Source of the DNA: CAYOPZ01 sp964406005
GTDB lineage: Bacteria > Bacteroidota > Bacteroidia > Bacteroidales > SM23-62
Assembly (NCBI GenBank): GCA_964406005.1
Contig: CAYOPZ010000009.1
Coordinates: forward strand, 27,392-91,391
Length of the DNA stretch: 64,000 bases
Direction: 5' to 3'
Part shown: piece by piece, positions 38,124-47,159 of the stretch
Layout: each line of letters starts with the position of its first letter
How positions within the stretch are numbered: position 1 is the first letter of the stretch
The notes under the pieces: model-generated
The model's database searches: none
The model's input: the letters and a program-made list of their open reading frames with translations, nothing else
What the model was told of the DNA's origin: nothing
Translations under genes and position numbers: made by a program

Positions 38124-39467
38124 CTATATGCCGGTATAATTCTCCGGTGTAATGTTTTTGAGTTCGTTCCTGACCTTCTCATCTACCTCTAACGTATCGA
38201 TGAAACTGTGTAGTATTTCAGGGGTTATCGATTTATGTGTCCTGGTAAGATCTTTCAGTTTCTCATAAGGCTTTGGGTATCCTTCCCTCCGGAGGATGGT
38301 CTGGATGGCCTCCGTGATTACAGCCCAGTTCCGGTTCAGGTCCTGTCTGATCCTGTCCTCGTTGACTATCAGTTTATCCAGTCCTTTCAGAAGGGATTTG
38401 AATCCGAGTATGCTGTGCGCAAGCGGCATTCCCAGGTTCCTCAGCACGGTGGAATCCGTCAGGTCCCTCTGCAGCCTTGAAACGGGCAATTTGGCCGACA
38501 GATGTTCATACAGTGCATTGGCGACGCCGAAATTTCCCTCGGCATTCTCAAAGTCTATAGGGTTCACCTTATGAGGCATGACCGAGGAACCTACTTCTCC
38601 GTCCACGATCTTCTGCCTGAAATATTCCATTGAAATATAGGACCAGACATCACGTGAAAGGTCGATCAGGATGGTGTTTATCCGTTTCAGGTTATCAAGC
38701 ATGGCTCCGAGAAGATCATAATGCTCTATCTGGGTTGTGGTCCTCTGTCTTTCAAGCCCGAGTACATCCTGCACGAAGCGGTCGGAAAACGACACCCAGT
38801 CAACAGAAGGATAGGCCACATGGTGTGCATTGAAATTTCCCGTGGAGCCACCGAATTTGGCAGAGTAAGGCAACTTCTTCAGCATCCCGAGCTGTACGGC
38901 GGTTCTCTCGTGGAATACCCCGATCTCCTTCCCCAGCCGGCTGGGAGAAGCGGGCTGTCCGTGCGTTTTACCGAGCATGGGTATGGACGCCCACTGCCCG
39001 GAAAGCCGTTCCAGCACTTCAAGAAGATTTTCCAGCAGGGGGAAGTATATCTCCGCCATGGCGTCTTTCAGCGACCGGGGCACAGCTGTATTATTGATGT
39101 CCTGCGAGGTAAGGGCGAAATGGATGAATTCCCTGTGCTTTCCCAGTCCCAGCCTGTCAAAGCGTTCCTTCAGAAAATATTCAACGGCTTTCACATCGTG
39201 GTTGCTGGCTTTTTCGAATTCCTTCACTTTTTCGGCATCCTTTATGCTGAACTCAAGATAAATTTTCTTCAGTTTGTCAAAAACTCCCGCTGAGATCCCT
39301 GACAGCTCGGGAAGAGGAAGCCGGCAGAGTGCGATAAAGTATTCGATTTCGACCAGTACCCGGTACCGTATCAGTCCGAATTCAGAAAAGTAAGGAGCCA
39401 GTTCTTCAACTTTCATCCGATATCGTCCGTCAATGGGAGATATCGCGGACAGATGGCTTAATTCCAT
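38124..39467 (-). CDS. purB: Adenylosuccinate lyase
   Basis: 447 residues of the fumarase/aspartase superfamily. The signature loop 'SSVMPHKVNPIDFENAEGN' is present, as are 'FALTSQDINNTAVP' and 'GKTHGQPASPSRLGKE', which contain the catalytic His and Ser regions of PurB. The N-terminus 'LSHLSAISPIDGRY' is typical of the longer E. coli-type PurB. It cleaves SAICAR and adenylosuccinate, releasing fumarate, in purine synthesis. A -7 element lies about 20 bases before the start. The MsbA-like exporter gene follows. Confidence 0.95.
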   Translation of the reverse strand: MELSHLSAISPIDGRYRMKVEELAPYFSEFGLIRYRVLVEIEYFIALCRLPLPELSGISAGVFDKLKKIYLEFSIKDAEKVKEFEKASNHDVKAVEYFLKERFDRLGLGKHREFIHFALTSQDINNTAVPRSLKDAMAEIYFPLLENLLEVLERLSGQWASIPMLGKTHGQPASPSRLGKEIGVFHERTAVQLGMLKKLPYSAKFGGSTGNFNAHHVAYPSVDWVSFSDRFVQDVLGLERQRTTTQIEHYDLLGAMLDNLKRINTILIDLSRDVWSYISMEYFRQKIVDGEVGSSVMPHKVNPIDFENAEGNFGVANALYEHLSAKLPVSRLQRDLTDSTVLRNLGMPLAHSILGFKSLLKGLDKLIVNEDRIRQDLNRNWAVITEAIQTILRREGYPKPYEKLKDLTRTHKSITPEILHSFIDTLEVDEKVRNELKNITPENYTGI

Positions 39468-39486
39468 AGAGAATTTTATTAGAAAA

Positions 39487-39494
39487 CAAAGTTA
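39487..39494 (-). promoter_or_regulatory. -7 promoter element of purB
   Basis: On the minus strand this reads TAACTTTG, an exact match to TAnnTTTG, about 20 bases upstream of the purB ATG. No TTG lies at the proper -33 distance. Confidence 0.45.
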
Positions 39495-39539
39495 CAATTT
39501 TTTGTATTTTCGCTGTATGGAACCTTTAACAATTCCCCT

Positions 39540-40964
39540 GTGAGAGCACGATATAAAAAACATACTGCCTGCTGGCTGATCATACCGGCCATTCTGCTGA
39601 TGGCCGCCCAGCCCGCAGGAGAGCCATCCGGCACTTCCCCGCGCAAAACGCTGGTGTACGTATTCGATATCACGGAAGAGATCGCACCCCCGGTCTGGAG
39701 GACCACCCAGCGGGCATTCGAGGAAGCCCTCCGCATGAATGCCGATCTTATAGTCATACATATGAATACATACGGGGGCACACTGGCAGATGCGGATTCC
39801 ATACGGACCAAAATTCTGAACAGCCGGATCCCCGTTTACGTGTTCATAGACAACAATGCGGCTTCTGCAGGAGCGCTGATTTCCATCGCCTGCGACAGCA
39901 TATACATGCGGTCCGGGGCAAGCATAGGGGCGGCTACCGTAGTGGACCAGGCCGGGGAGGTGGTTCCCGACAAATACCAGTCTTTCATGCGCTCCATGAT
40001 GCGTGCCACGGCAGAGTCACATGGCCGGGATACGATCGTGTCAGGGAACGATACCATTGTGAAATGGAACAGGGACCCGAGGATCGCCGAAGCCATGGTG
40101 GATCCTTCCATATACGTCGAAGGGGTCATAGATACGGGGAAAGTGCTGACCCTGACCACCGAAGAAGCCATCGGGCTGGGTTTCTGCGAAGGCTCCGCGG
40201 AAAACATGGATGAAGTGCTTGAACTTGCTGGCATAGAAAACTACGAGATCAGGCAACACGAGCTGACCGCGCTCGACAGATTCATAAGTCTCCTCCTGAA
40301 TCCCCTGGTCAGCGGTATCCTGATCATGATCATCGTCGGAGGCATATACTTTGAGCTGCAGTCGCCCGGCATCGGGTTCCCCATTGCCGCGTCCATAACG
40401 GCTGCGATCCTGTATTTTGCGCCGCTGTACCTTGAAGGGCTGGCACAGAACTGGGAACTGGTCATCTTTTTTGCAGGATTGATCCTGATCGCCGTGGAAA
40501 TATTTGCGATACCGGGATTCGGGGTGGCAGGGATTTCCGGTATCCTGCTTGTGATCACGGGCCTGACACTTGCCATGGTCGACAACTTCGTCTTCGAACT
40601 CGAATGGTCCATTGCCTTTACCGAGGTGGTGAAAAAATTCTTTATCGTGATCACTTCCATGTTCCTGGCTTTCGTATTGTCCCTTTACCTGGGAAAACAG
40701 CTGTTCACCGCCCGGGGGGCTCTCTCCGGTATTGCGCTGGAAAGCAGGCTGAACAAAGAGGACGGGTTCCTGGGCGTGGACAGCCAGCCCGGGGACCTTG
40801 TCGGCAGGTCCGGCATAGCTGAATCTGTCCTCCGGCCCGCCGGGAAAGTAGTCATTGACGAGGAAATCTACGACGCCGTTTCTGAATACGGTTATATTGA
40901 AAAAGGCCAGAAAGTCAGGGTGATCAAATACGAAGCCGGGCAAATTCATGTAATCAGGGAATGA
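39540..40964 (+). CDS. NfeD-family membrane serine protease (ClpP-class, long form)
   Basis: 474 residues starting with GTG. The N-terminal hydrophobic signal is followed by a ClpP/SppA-like protease domain (about 35-245). 'NNAASAGALISIACD' contains the putative nucleophile Ser, and a Lys of the 'PDKYQSFMRSMMRA' stretch may be the base. Four or so membrane helices follow (about 245-385), and the C-terminus is an OB-fold NfeD domain ('LGVDSQPGDLVGRSG', 'KGQKVRVIKYEAG'). Long NfeD proteins are linked to membrane protein quality control, often with stomatin-like partners, but no stomatin gene is adjacent here. Its stop overlaps the next gene start (ATGA), so they are translated together. Confidence 0.88.
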   Translation: MRARYKKHTACWLIIPAILLMAAQPAGEPSGTSPRKTLVYVFDITEEIAPPVWRTTQRAFEEALRMNADLIVIHMNTYGGTLADADSIRTKILNSRIPVYVFIDNNAASAGALISIACDSIYMRSGASIGAATVVDQAGEVVPDKYQSFMRSMMRATAESHGRDTIVSGNDTIVKWNRDPRIAEAMVDPSIYVEGVIDTGKVLTLTTEEAIGLGFCEGSAENMDEVLELAGIENYEIRQHELTALDRFISLLLNPLVSGILIMIIVGGIYFELQSPGIGFPIAASITAAILYFAPLYLEGLAQNWELVIFFAGLILIAVEIFAIPGFGVAGISGILLVITGLTLAMVDNFVFELEWSIAFTEVVKKFFIVITSMFLAFVLSLYLGKQLFTARGALSGIALESRLNKEDGFLGVDSQPGDLVGRSGIAESVLRPAGKVVIDEEIYDAVSEYGYIEKGQKVRVIKYEAGQIHVIRE

Positions 40965-41407
40965 ATACGCTCATAAGGGACTATATGCCGGGTGACTTCG
41001 CATCCCTCAAGCGACTGTGGGAAGCAACCCACATGGGGCAACCGGAACGGGGCGACAGTGCAGAGGTCATAGAGCGGTGCAATGCACTGGGAGGGAAACT
41101 GCTTGTACTGACCGACGGAGAATCCGAAGAAATCATCGGCTCATCATGGATGACCTGGGACGGCAGGAGGATCTACCTGCATCATTTCGCCATTCTTCCT
41201 TCGCATCAAAACCGCGGTTTGGGCAGGGAACTTGCAGAGAAATCCCTGAGGTGGATCCGGGAAAAAGGACAGCAGGTAAAGCTCGAAGTGCATAAACAAA
41301 ATCATATCGCAAAACGTTTGTACGAAAAATTGGGGTTTTTTTCATTCCCCGATTATGACATATACATGATCCGGAATGTTAAAGGTACGGTGGAAAATGA
41401 GCTTTAA
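40961..41407 (+). CDS. GNAT-family N-acetyltransferase
   Basis: 148 residues. The acetyl-CoA binding block 'ILPSHQNRGLGRELAEKSL' fits the GNAT motif A pattern (Q/R-x-x-G-x-G/A). It is followed by 'LEVHKQNHIAKRLYEKLGF', a typical motif B region. The substrate is unknown and could be a metabolite or a protein. The start overlaps the NfeD stop by four bases, and its own end overlaps the next gene by 11 bases. Confidence 0.85.
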   Translation: MNTLIRDYMPGDFASLKRLWEATHMGQPERGDSAEVIERCNALGGKLLVLTDGESEEIIGSSWMTWDGRRIYLHHFAILPSHQNRGLGRELAEKSLRWIREKGQQVKLEVHKQNHIAKRLYEKLGFFSFPDYDIYMIRNVKGTVENEL

Positions 41408-42053
41408 ACGGGCAATCATACAAGTGGTTCTGGGGGTGACCTGCATCGTGGCGGCCCGGGCGCAGGATCCGGAGAACTTCCCGGGTTGGGATGCAGCGGT
41501 GATTGAAAAGGCAAATACGGCGAGCGGAGCAAAATATCTCAGCGAAGATGAGAGGATGGTGATCTTCTTCGCAAACCTCGTCAGGGCCGACGGTCCCCTT
41601 TTTGCCAGGACAGTGCTCTCGGAGTACATGTCGCTGAAGGATATAGAGCAGAATGAATACACCCGCACCCTCGTTTCAGATCTGCAGGAAATAAAAGACC
41701 TGCCCATGCTGATGCCGGAAAGGGACCTGTACGAGGAATCCAGGGAGTATGCCATCTGGTCAGGAAAAAAAGGATACGAGGGGCACAGAAAATTCAAGTC
41801 CCGTTTCGCACCGCTGCTGAAAAAATACAATGAAGTGGGTGAAAATATATATTATGGGCCATACACACCCTTCGAGATTATCGCCCAGCTTCTTATCGAT
41901 GAGGGAGTCCCTGATCTCGGACACAGGAAAAACCTGCTTAATCCGAGGTTCAACTCCGTCGGGGTTGCCATAAAACCGCATAAGGAATACGAATACAATT
42001 GCGTGATGGGATTCGGATTGATCCCCCGCACGTATCAGGACTATATTGAATAA
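41397..42053 (+). CDS. Secreted CAP-domain (SCP-like) protein
   Basis: 218 residues from the ATG at 41397, which has a signal peptide 'MSFKRAIIQVVLGVTCIVAARA'. A longer frame from 41376 would place extra charged residues before it. The mature part is a CAP/SCP domain: 'FFANLVRADGPLFAR', 'LYEESREYAIWSG' and 'EVGENIYYG', then 'LGHRKNLLNPRFNSVGVAI', where GHR-N-L-L-N-P is the family hallmark. Bacterial CAP proteins are extracytoplasmic and their role is poorly known. It overlaps the genes on both sides, so it belongs to the nfeD-pyk run. Confidence 0.85.
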   Translation: MSFKRAIIQVVLGVTCIVAARAQDPENFPGWDAAVIEKANTASGAKYLSEDERMVIFFANLVRADGPLFARTVLSEYMSLKDIEQNEYTRTLVSDLQEIKDLPMLMPERDLYEESREYAIWSGKKGYEGHRKFKSRFAPLLKKYNEVGENIYYGPYTPFEIIAQLLIDEGVPDLGHRKNLLNPRFNSVGVAIKPHKEYEYNCVMGFGLIPRTYQDYIE

Positions 42054-43506
42054 ACCCAGGCCCATGAGCCCGCTCAAACTCCGCCATGACCGCTCACATA
42101 CCAAAGTGGTTGCCACGCTGGGTCCTGCATCCGGTTCGAGGGAAATCCTCGAGAAAATGTTCGAGGAAGGCATCGATGTATGCCGTCTTAATTTCTCGCA
42201 CGGCAGCCACGAGGACCATCTTAAGACCATCAGGCTGATCAACAGGATCAACAAGGAGAGCAACACAAATGTGGCAATCCTGGCTGATCTTCAGGGTCCC
42301 AAGCTACGGATCGGGGAAATCGAGAACAATGAAGCCATTCTGAAAGCCGGGAATATTTTCAGTTTTGTAAGCGAACCCTGCCTGGGCAATTCCAAAAAGG
42401 CATATATGAGCTATACTTCGCTTGCAGTGGATGTAAAGCCGGGAGAGCAGATCCTGGTGGACGACGGTAAGATCAGGCTGGAAGTAGTGAAAACCAACGG
42501 CAGGGACAGGGTGGACACAAGAATTGTCAACGGAGGCGTGCTTTCCTCGAAAAAAGGGGTTAACCTGCCGGAAACCAGGGTTTCGCTTCCGAGCCTGACG
42601 GAAAAGGATATTGCCGACGCAAAATTCGCCCTGGAACAGGAAGTGGACTGGATTGCGCTTTCCTTTGTCAGGTCCGTCACGGATATCCTGGAACTGAAAG
42701 CACTGATCAAGCAAAGTAAAAAATCCAGTTCAATGGTCATTGCAAAAATCGAAAAACCCGAAGCCCTGAGTGAAATAGACCAGATCATAGATATGTCCGA
42801 CGGGATTATGGTGGCACGGGGCGACCTCGGGGTCGAGGTACCTTTCGACCAGGTGCCGCTCATCCAGAAAGAGCTTGTCCGCAAATGCATAGACAGCAGT
42901 AAACCCGTCATCGTCGCCACCCAGATGATGGAAAGCATGATCACGAACTTCAGGCCTACCAGGGCCGAGGCGAACGACGTCGGGAATGCAGTTCTGGACG
43001 GCGCGGATGCCCTGATGCTGAGCGGGGAGACATCGGTCGGGCACGATCCCGGGGGAGTGGTAAGAAGCATGCAGCGGATCATAGACTGGACGGAGAAGGG
43101 ATACGCCTATTACCGGGACAAACCGGTCCGGGAGTTCAGCCGGACCTTCCTTTCCGATTCCATCTGCTACAGTGCGTGCAGACTGGCCGAGCGGACCCAT
43201 GCCAGGGCGATCATCACGTTCACGCACTCGGGCTATACGGCCATCCAGATTTCGGGACAGCGGCCGGAAGCCAGCATATTCGCTTTCACCGACAATGAAC
43301 GCATCATAAGAAAACTTTCGCTGGTCTGGGGTGTCCGCGCTTTTTACGCAGAGGTATTCGGGAACATCGACGAATACATCGATCATTCCCTTGAGCGGCT
43401 GAAAAAGATGGGGTTGATCCGGGACGAGGACGTGGTTGTCCACATCGGAAGCATTCCCGTCCTGGAAAGAGGAAGAACCAATTTACTGAAACTGAGCTAT
43501 GTCTGA
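42046..43506 (+). CDS. pyk: Pyruvate kinase
   Basis: 486 residues; a second possible start is the Met at 42064. It shows 'KVVATLGPASGS', the ADP/PEP site lysine block 'VIAKIEKPEAL', 'IMVARGDLGVEVPFDQVP', and 'ATQMMESMI' followed by 'RAEANDVGNAVLDGADA'. These are the invariant blocks of the TIM-barrel catalytic domain. The C-terminal regulatory domain is of normal length. It converts phosphoenolpyruvate and ADP to pyruvate and ATP. The start overlaps the CAP gene stop. It converges with the FAH-family gene, 14 bases away. Confidence 0.96.
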   Translation: MNKPRPMSPLKLRHDRSHTKVVATLGPASGSREILEKMFEEGIDVCRLNFSHGSHEDHLKTIRLINRINKESNTNVAILADLQGPKLRIGEIENNEAILKAGNIFSFVSEPCLGNSKKAYMSYTSLAVDVKPGEQILVDDGKIRLEVVKTNGRDRVDTRIVNGGVLSSKKGVNLPETRVSLPSLTEKDIADAKFALEQEVDWIALSFVRSVTDILELKALIKQSKKSSSMVIAKIEKPEALSEIDQIIDMSDGIMVARGDLGVEVPFDQVPLIQKELVRKCIDSSKPVIVATQMMESMITNFRPTRAEANDVGNAVLDGADALMLSGETSVGHDPGGVVRSMQRIIDWTEKGYAYYRDKPVREFSRTFLSDSICYSACRLAERTHARAIITFTHSGYTAIQISGQRPEASIFAFTDNERIIRKLSLVWGVRAFYAEVFGNIDEYIDHSLERLKKMGLIRDEDVVVHIGSIPVLERGRTNLLKLSYV

Positions 43507-43520
43507 ACTGCCCTGCAGAA

Positions 43521-44132
43521 TCACTTTATATAAAAATCCAGCATCTTCCGTCCTTCCAGGTAAGCTTCCAGATGGTCCTCTCTTTTCACCGGTCCCGCTC
43601 CGGCAGGTGTCCCGGTGAACAGCAGGTCACCTTTCCTGAGGGTACAAAACCGGGAAATATATGAAATCTGCTCCGCTGCAGGGAAGATCATAAGTGACGT
43701 GCTGGCAGTCTGGACGGTTTTCCCGTTTATGTTCAGGTGAAACCTCAGCGCATTGATGTCGTCGAACCGTCCGGCAGGTATGAATTCACTGAGCGGAGCC
43801 GAATGGTCGAATGCCTTTGCTTTTTCCCAGGGCAGGCCTTTTTCACGTGCCTCCTCCTGCAGGTCCCGCGCTGTAAAATCCACTCCAAGGCCGACCCCGT
43901 CGTAATGGCGGTGTGCGAATTTCCCGGCTATGTTTTTCCCCTCCCTGCTGATCCTAAGCACGACTTCTATCTCATGTTGGATATCGCGGCTGAAGTCAGG
44001 GTAAAAAAAAGGCTGGTTATTCCTTACAATGCAGTTTTCGTGTTTCATAAAAAAAACCGGGGCAGCGGGCAGGGGATTGTTCAGTTCCCTGGCATGAGCC
44101 GCATAATTCCGGGCCATACAGATGATTTTCAT
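43521..44132 (-). CDS. Fumarylacetoacetate hydrolase-family protein
   Basis: 203 residues. 'ICMARNYAAHARELN' and 'KHENCIVRN' open the fold. 'IQHEIEVVLRIS' supplies the metal-binding Glu residues, 'GVGLGVDFTARDLQ' holds the conserved Asp, and 'FTGTPAGAGPVKREDHLEAY' ends it. This is the short YcgM-like form of the family, which hydrolyses acylpyruvates or decarboxylates oxaloacetate in studied members. The precise substrate is not given by sequence. It is the last gene of the minus-strand run and starts 23 bases after the exonuclease stop. Confidence 0.88.
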   Translation of the reverse strand: MKIICMARNYAAHARELNNPLPAAPVFFMKHENCIVRNNQPFFYPDFSRDIQHEIEVVLRISREGKNIAGKFAHRHYDGVGLGVDFTARDLQEEAREKGLPWEKAKAFDHSAPLSEFIPAGRFDDINALRFHLNINGKTVQTASTSLMIFPAAEQISYISRFCTLRKGDLLFTGTPAGAGPVKREDHLEAYLEGRKMLDFYIK

Positions 44133-44155
44133 AATTCCGGATTAACAGGTTTCGG

Positions 44156-44923
44156 TCACTTCCCGAATGCACGTAATTTTATACCGGTCAGAACCTTTTT
44201 TGTATACATGGGGAAATCCCCGTTCATGATCCAGCTGAAATAGCCCGGGTCCTTTTTCAACACTTCCTCGACAGGCTCTCCCTTGTATTTGCCGAAATTG
44301 AACACTTCCGTTCCCTTTGCATTAAATATGATCCTGCCGGCGAGATCCGCCGTCCTGTGCTGGGAGGAAAAACGGGACAGGAAGTCAATGTCATTTTCCA
44401 GATTGTCATAGCGGTCCAGCTGTGCCATCAGTATCTCATAGGTGGCGCGTGTATCGGCTTCCGCACTGTGGGCATCCGCAAGGTCTTTCCGGCAATAAAA
44501 CTTATAGGCCGCGCTCAGGGTCCGCTGTTCCATCTTATGAAAAATGACCTGCACATCCAGGAATTTGCGTTTTCGCAGGTCAAAATCGACGCCGGCACGC
44601 AGGAATTCCTCTGCAAGCAGGGGAATATCGAACTTGTTCGAATTATAGCCTGCAAAATCACAGCCTTCGAATTCATTTGCAAGGGATCGGGCAATTTCGG
44701 CAAACGAAGGTTCGTTCTTCACATCTTCATCGGTAATGCCATGTATTGCCGTTGCTCCCGGATCAATGGGGATGGTCGGATTTACAAGCCGGGTCTGGCT
44801 GGATTCCTCCCCCGGGGGGGTTATTTTCAACCAGGAAATTTCCACGATTCTGTCAACTGCAATATTGATCCCCGTAGTCTCCAGGTCGAAAAATATCAAC
44901 GGATTTTTCAGTTTCAGTTGCAT
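44156..44923 (-). CDS. DnaQ-like 3'-5' exonuclease
   Basis: 255 residues from the Met at 44923. A longer frame from 44956 overlaps dnaN and adds residues with no family match. Exo I is 'FFDLETTG', Exo II is 'AGYNSNKFDIPLL' and Exo III is 'HSAEADTRATYEIL', giving the full DEDDh set. A C-terminal segment 'FNFGKYKGEPVEEVLKKDPGYFSWIM' is the small domain often fused to exonucleases of this type. It may serve as proofreading subunit of DNA polymerase III or in repair. Its place directly after the sliding clamp gene dnaN fits either. Confidence 0.88.
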   Translation of the reverse strand: MQLKLKNPLIFFDLETTGINIAVDRIVEISWLKITPPGEESSQTRLVNPTIPIDPGATAIHGITDEDVKNEPSFAEIARSLANEFEGCDFAGYNSNKFDIPLLAEEFLRAGVDFDLRKRKFLDVQVIFHKMEQRTLSAAYKFYCRKDLADAHSAEADTRATYEILMAQLDRYDNLENDIDFLSRFSSQHRTADLAGRIIFNAKGTEVFNFGKYKGEPVEEVLKKDPGYFSWIMNGDFPMYTKKVLTGIKLRAFGK

Positions 44924-44948
44924 TCCGGTACCGGCGGTGGGATGGCAA

Positions 44949-46079
44949 TTATACATTTATCATCATGGGCATCAGGAGCATCAGGATATCTTCCTGGTCA
45001 TTTTCAGATGCTGCCGGTAAAAGTATTCCTGCCCTCGTCGGATCTGACAATTCCAGTACCACCTCTGAAGATGAAAGGTTTGAGAGTATCTCTATCAGGA
45101 AGGTGGATTTGAAACCGATCTCCATTTCCTCTCCGTCGTACTGGCAATTCAGCCTTTCATAAGCCGAGATCGAAAAATCAATATCCTGGGCCGAGACCGT
45201 TATCTGGTTTCCGGTCAGGGCCAGTTTTACCAGGTTGCTGGCCTGGTTGGAATAAACGGACACCCTTCTCAGGCTGTTGTAGAACTCCAGCCTGTCAATG
45301 GTGAGCTTATTCGGGTTGTCTTTGGGTATCACGGAATTATAGCTCGGGTAATTGCCTTCCACCAGCCTGCAGACCAGCCTGTATTCCGTCATGGAAAAAA
45401 ATGCATTTTTGTCATCAAACTCCACTGTGACCGGATTTTCTTCTTTCGGCAATACATTTTTCAGCAGGGATGCCGGTTTCTTCGGGAGAATAAACGTGGA
45501 AGCATTATCCGCCTTTGTGTCCGTGCGTTTATAGCGCACAAGCTTATGTGCATCCGAAGCCACGAATGTCAGGTCAGCTTCAGACAATTCAATGTAAATT
45601 CCGTTCATAACGGGCCTCAGTTCATCATCCGCGCTTGCAAAAAGAGTCTTGTTGATGCCGTTGAACAGTACCCCGGCCGGCATTTCAAGAGATGCTTTCC
45701 TGTCCGGTTTGACCGTGGGCATCTGCGGGAAATCGCCTGCATTCTGTCCCATTATGGTAAATTTCCCGTTCTCTGATTGGATTACCACAGAGTACTTGTT
45801 CATATCGATCTCGAAGGTGAGGGGCTGTTCCGGGAACTCCTTGAGCGTGTCTGTCAATATCCTTGCCGGGATGGCAATACTTCCCTCATCGGAGGTGTTT
45901 TCCAGGGTCATTTTCGTAATCAGGGTGGATTCGAGATCGGAGGCGGTAATCTCCAATTCATTGTTCTCCATCCTGAACAGGAAATTATCAAGAATAGGCA
46001 GGGTGTTTTTGGCACTGATTACCCTGCTTACCGCCTGCAGATGATCTAATAAACCGGTGCTGGAAACAACGAATTTCAT
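44949..46079 (-). CDS. dnaN: DNA polymerase III sliding clamp (beta subunit)
   Basis: 376 residues with the three clamp domains: 'VVSSTGLLDHLQAVSRVIS' at the N-terminus, a central 'YIELSEADLTFVASDAHKLVRY' and the C-terminal 'DPTRAGILLP'. The homodimeric ring tethers DNA polymerase III to DNA and recruits repair enzymes. It stands apart from dnaA in this window, so this is not an origin-type dnaA-dnaN arrangement. It follows the DUF4340 gene by 78 bases and precedes the DnaQ-like gene. Confidence 0.95.
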   Translation of the reverse strand: MKFVVSSTGLLDHLQAVSRVISAKNTLPILDNFLFRMENNELEITASDLESTLITKMTLENTSDEGSIAIPARILTDTLKEFPEQPLTFEIDMNKYSVVIQSENGKFTIMGQNAGDFPQMPTVKPDRKASLEMPAGVLFNGINKTLFASADDELRPVMNGIYIELSEADLTFVASDAHKLVRYKRTDTKADNASTFILPKKPASLLKNVLPKEENPVTVEFDDKNAFFSMTEYRLVCRLVEGNYPSYNSVIPKDNPNKLTIDRLEFYNSLRRVSVYSNQASNLVKLALTGNQITVSAQDIDFSISAYERLNCQYDGEEMEIGFKSTFLIEILSNLSSSEVVLELSDPTRAGILLPAASENDQEDILMLLMPMMINV

Positions 46080-46157
46080 GGATGGAACGTTAGAGTTTTA
46101 ACAATTATCAATAATACGAAAAAAAACCCATACCCTTTATACCGGATTTCCATTTTT

Positions 46158-47153
46158 TCAATCCCCGAGGAAATAGGAATAAGGCTTCAGCAAGGGATCG
46201 ATTTCAACGTATTTCAGGATGACGGATTCATTCATTTTACCGGCCCGGGCAACCACCCTGTTGAGGTCCTCCACCCGGCCTCCTTCACCGTCATCGGAAT
46301 ATAAGGTGAATATTTCGATACGAACCCGGTGCATGTCCGTGCTGACCAGCGTGAGAATGAATTCCGGCTCCTCCCCTACCGACTTCCCCTCCCGGGAAAG
46401 CTGCTGCATACCGGTAAACGATTCGAACCGTACGTTTGAAAAATAATGAAGGTACTGTGCAAGCCTTTCCCGGTCGGGGACCGTCCAGGATCCCGGAAGG
46501 ATCCTCCGGGCCAGCATGAACGACCCGGATTCGTCCCTGTCGAGATGAAAGGACGAGGAAGGTTCCCGCATGTTTTCCAGGGAAACACGCTTGATCTGCT
46601 CCGGAAGAAAATCCAGGATCGTATTGTCCCTCCAGTACCTTGCATCGAGCACATACAGTTCATCCAGGTTCCTTTCACGGTAGCCCCTTACATCCATTGC
46701 AAAGGGAATCTCCGAACGGGCCATCTGCATATAGCTTGCATCGTCCGTGCTGTCATAATAAATCCTGTAGCTTTTTCCCGTTCCGCCGTCAAGCAGGATG
46801 TGCACGTTTTTTCCCTTCGCTGCAAGTGAAGCGGCAATCCGTTCCCTGCCGGATTTAGGGGCCGGCGCCCTGACTTCCAGCCTCGACAGGAGGATCATCA
46901 GGCCTTTCATTCTTTCCGCCCGCGCGGCGTAAATGCCGTTCACCCGCCAGGAAGATCCTTCCCTGGCCAGGATTAGAGTGTCGCTTTCGCGGCTGATTTC
47001 AACCGTGTTAACGGCCGATGTGTCCCTGACGGCGAAATCCCGGTCCGCTTTCCTGTAGGTCCCCTTGCCCCGGCTTGTGAGCAGGAGCACCGACACAGCG
47101 ACCAGCACTGCAAGGAGGACCAGGTATGTTGCGTATTTTTTCAGGAATCCCAT
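46158..47153 (-). CDS. DUF4340 domain protein, partner of GldFG-type transporter
   Basis: 331 residues with one N-terminal membrane helix ('YATYLVLLAVLVAVSVLLL') followed by a periplasmic region of DUF4340 type ('LILAREGSSWRVNG', 'ARYWRDNTILDFLPEQIKRVSLE'). The gene starts six bases after the gldFG stop. In many bacteria DUF4340 proteins are encoded directly after GldG-like ABC components, so they likely work with that transporter in the inner membrane. The biochemical role is unknown. Confidence 0.82.
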   Translation of the reverse strand: MGFLKKYATYLVLLAVLVAVSVLLLTSRGKGTYRKADRDFAVRDTSAVNTVEISRESDTLILAREGSSWRVNGIYAARAERMKGLMILLSRLEVRAPAPKSGRERIAASLAAKGKNVHILLDGGTGKSYRIYYDSTDDASYMQMARSEIPFAMDVRGYRERNLDELYVLDARYWRDNTILDFLPEQIKRVSLENMREPSSSFHLDRDESGSFMLARRILPGSWTVPDRERLAQYLHYFSNVRFESFTGMQQLSREGKSVGEEPEFILTLVSTDMHRVRIEIFTLYSDDGEGGRVEDLNRVVARAGKMNESVILKYVEIDPLLKPYSYFLGD

Positions 47154-47159
47154 AACGAC

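Noticed and set aside
40041..40949. 302-codon open frame opposite the NfeD gene
   Set aside because: Charged, domain-less translation opposite a gene with clear protease and NfeD domains.
44949..46079. Chromosome origin next to dnaN
   Set aside because: No dnaA gene, no cluster of DnaA boxes and no suitable AT-rich unwinding region seen nearby.
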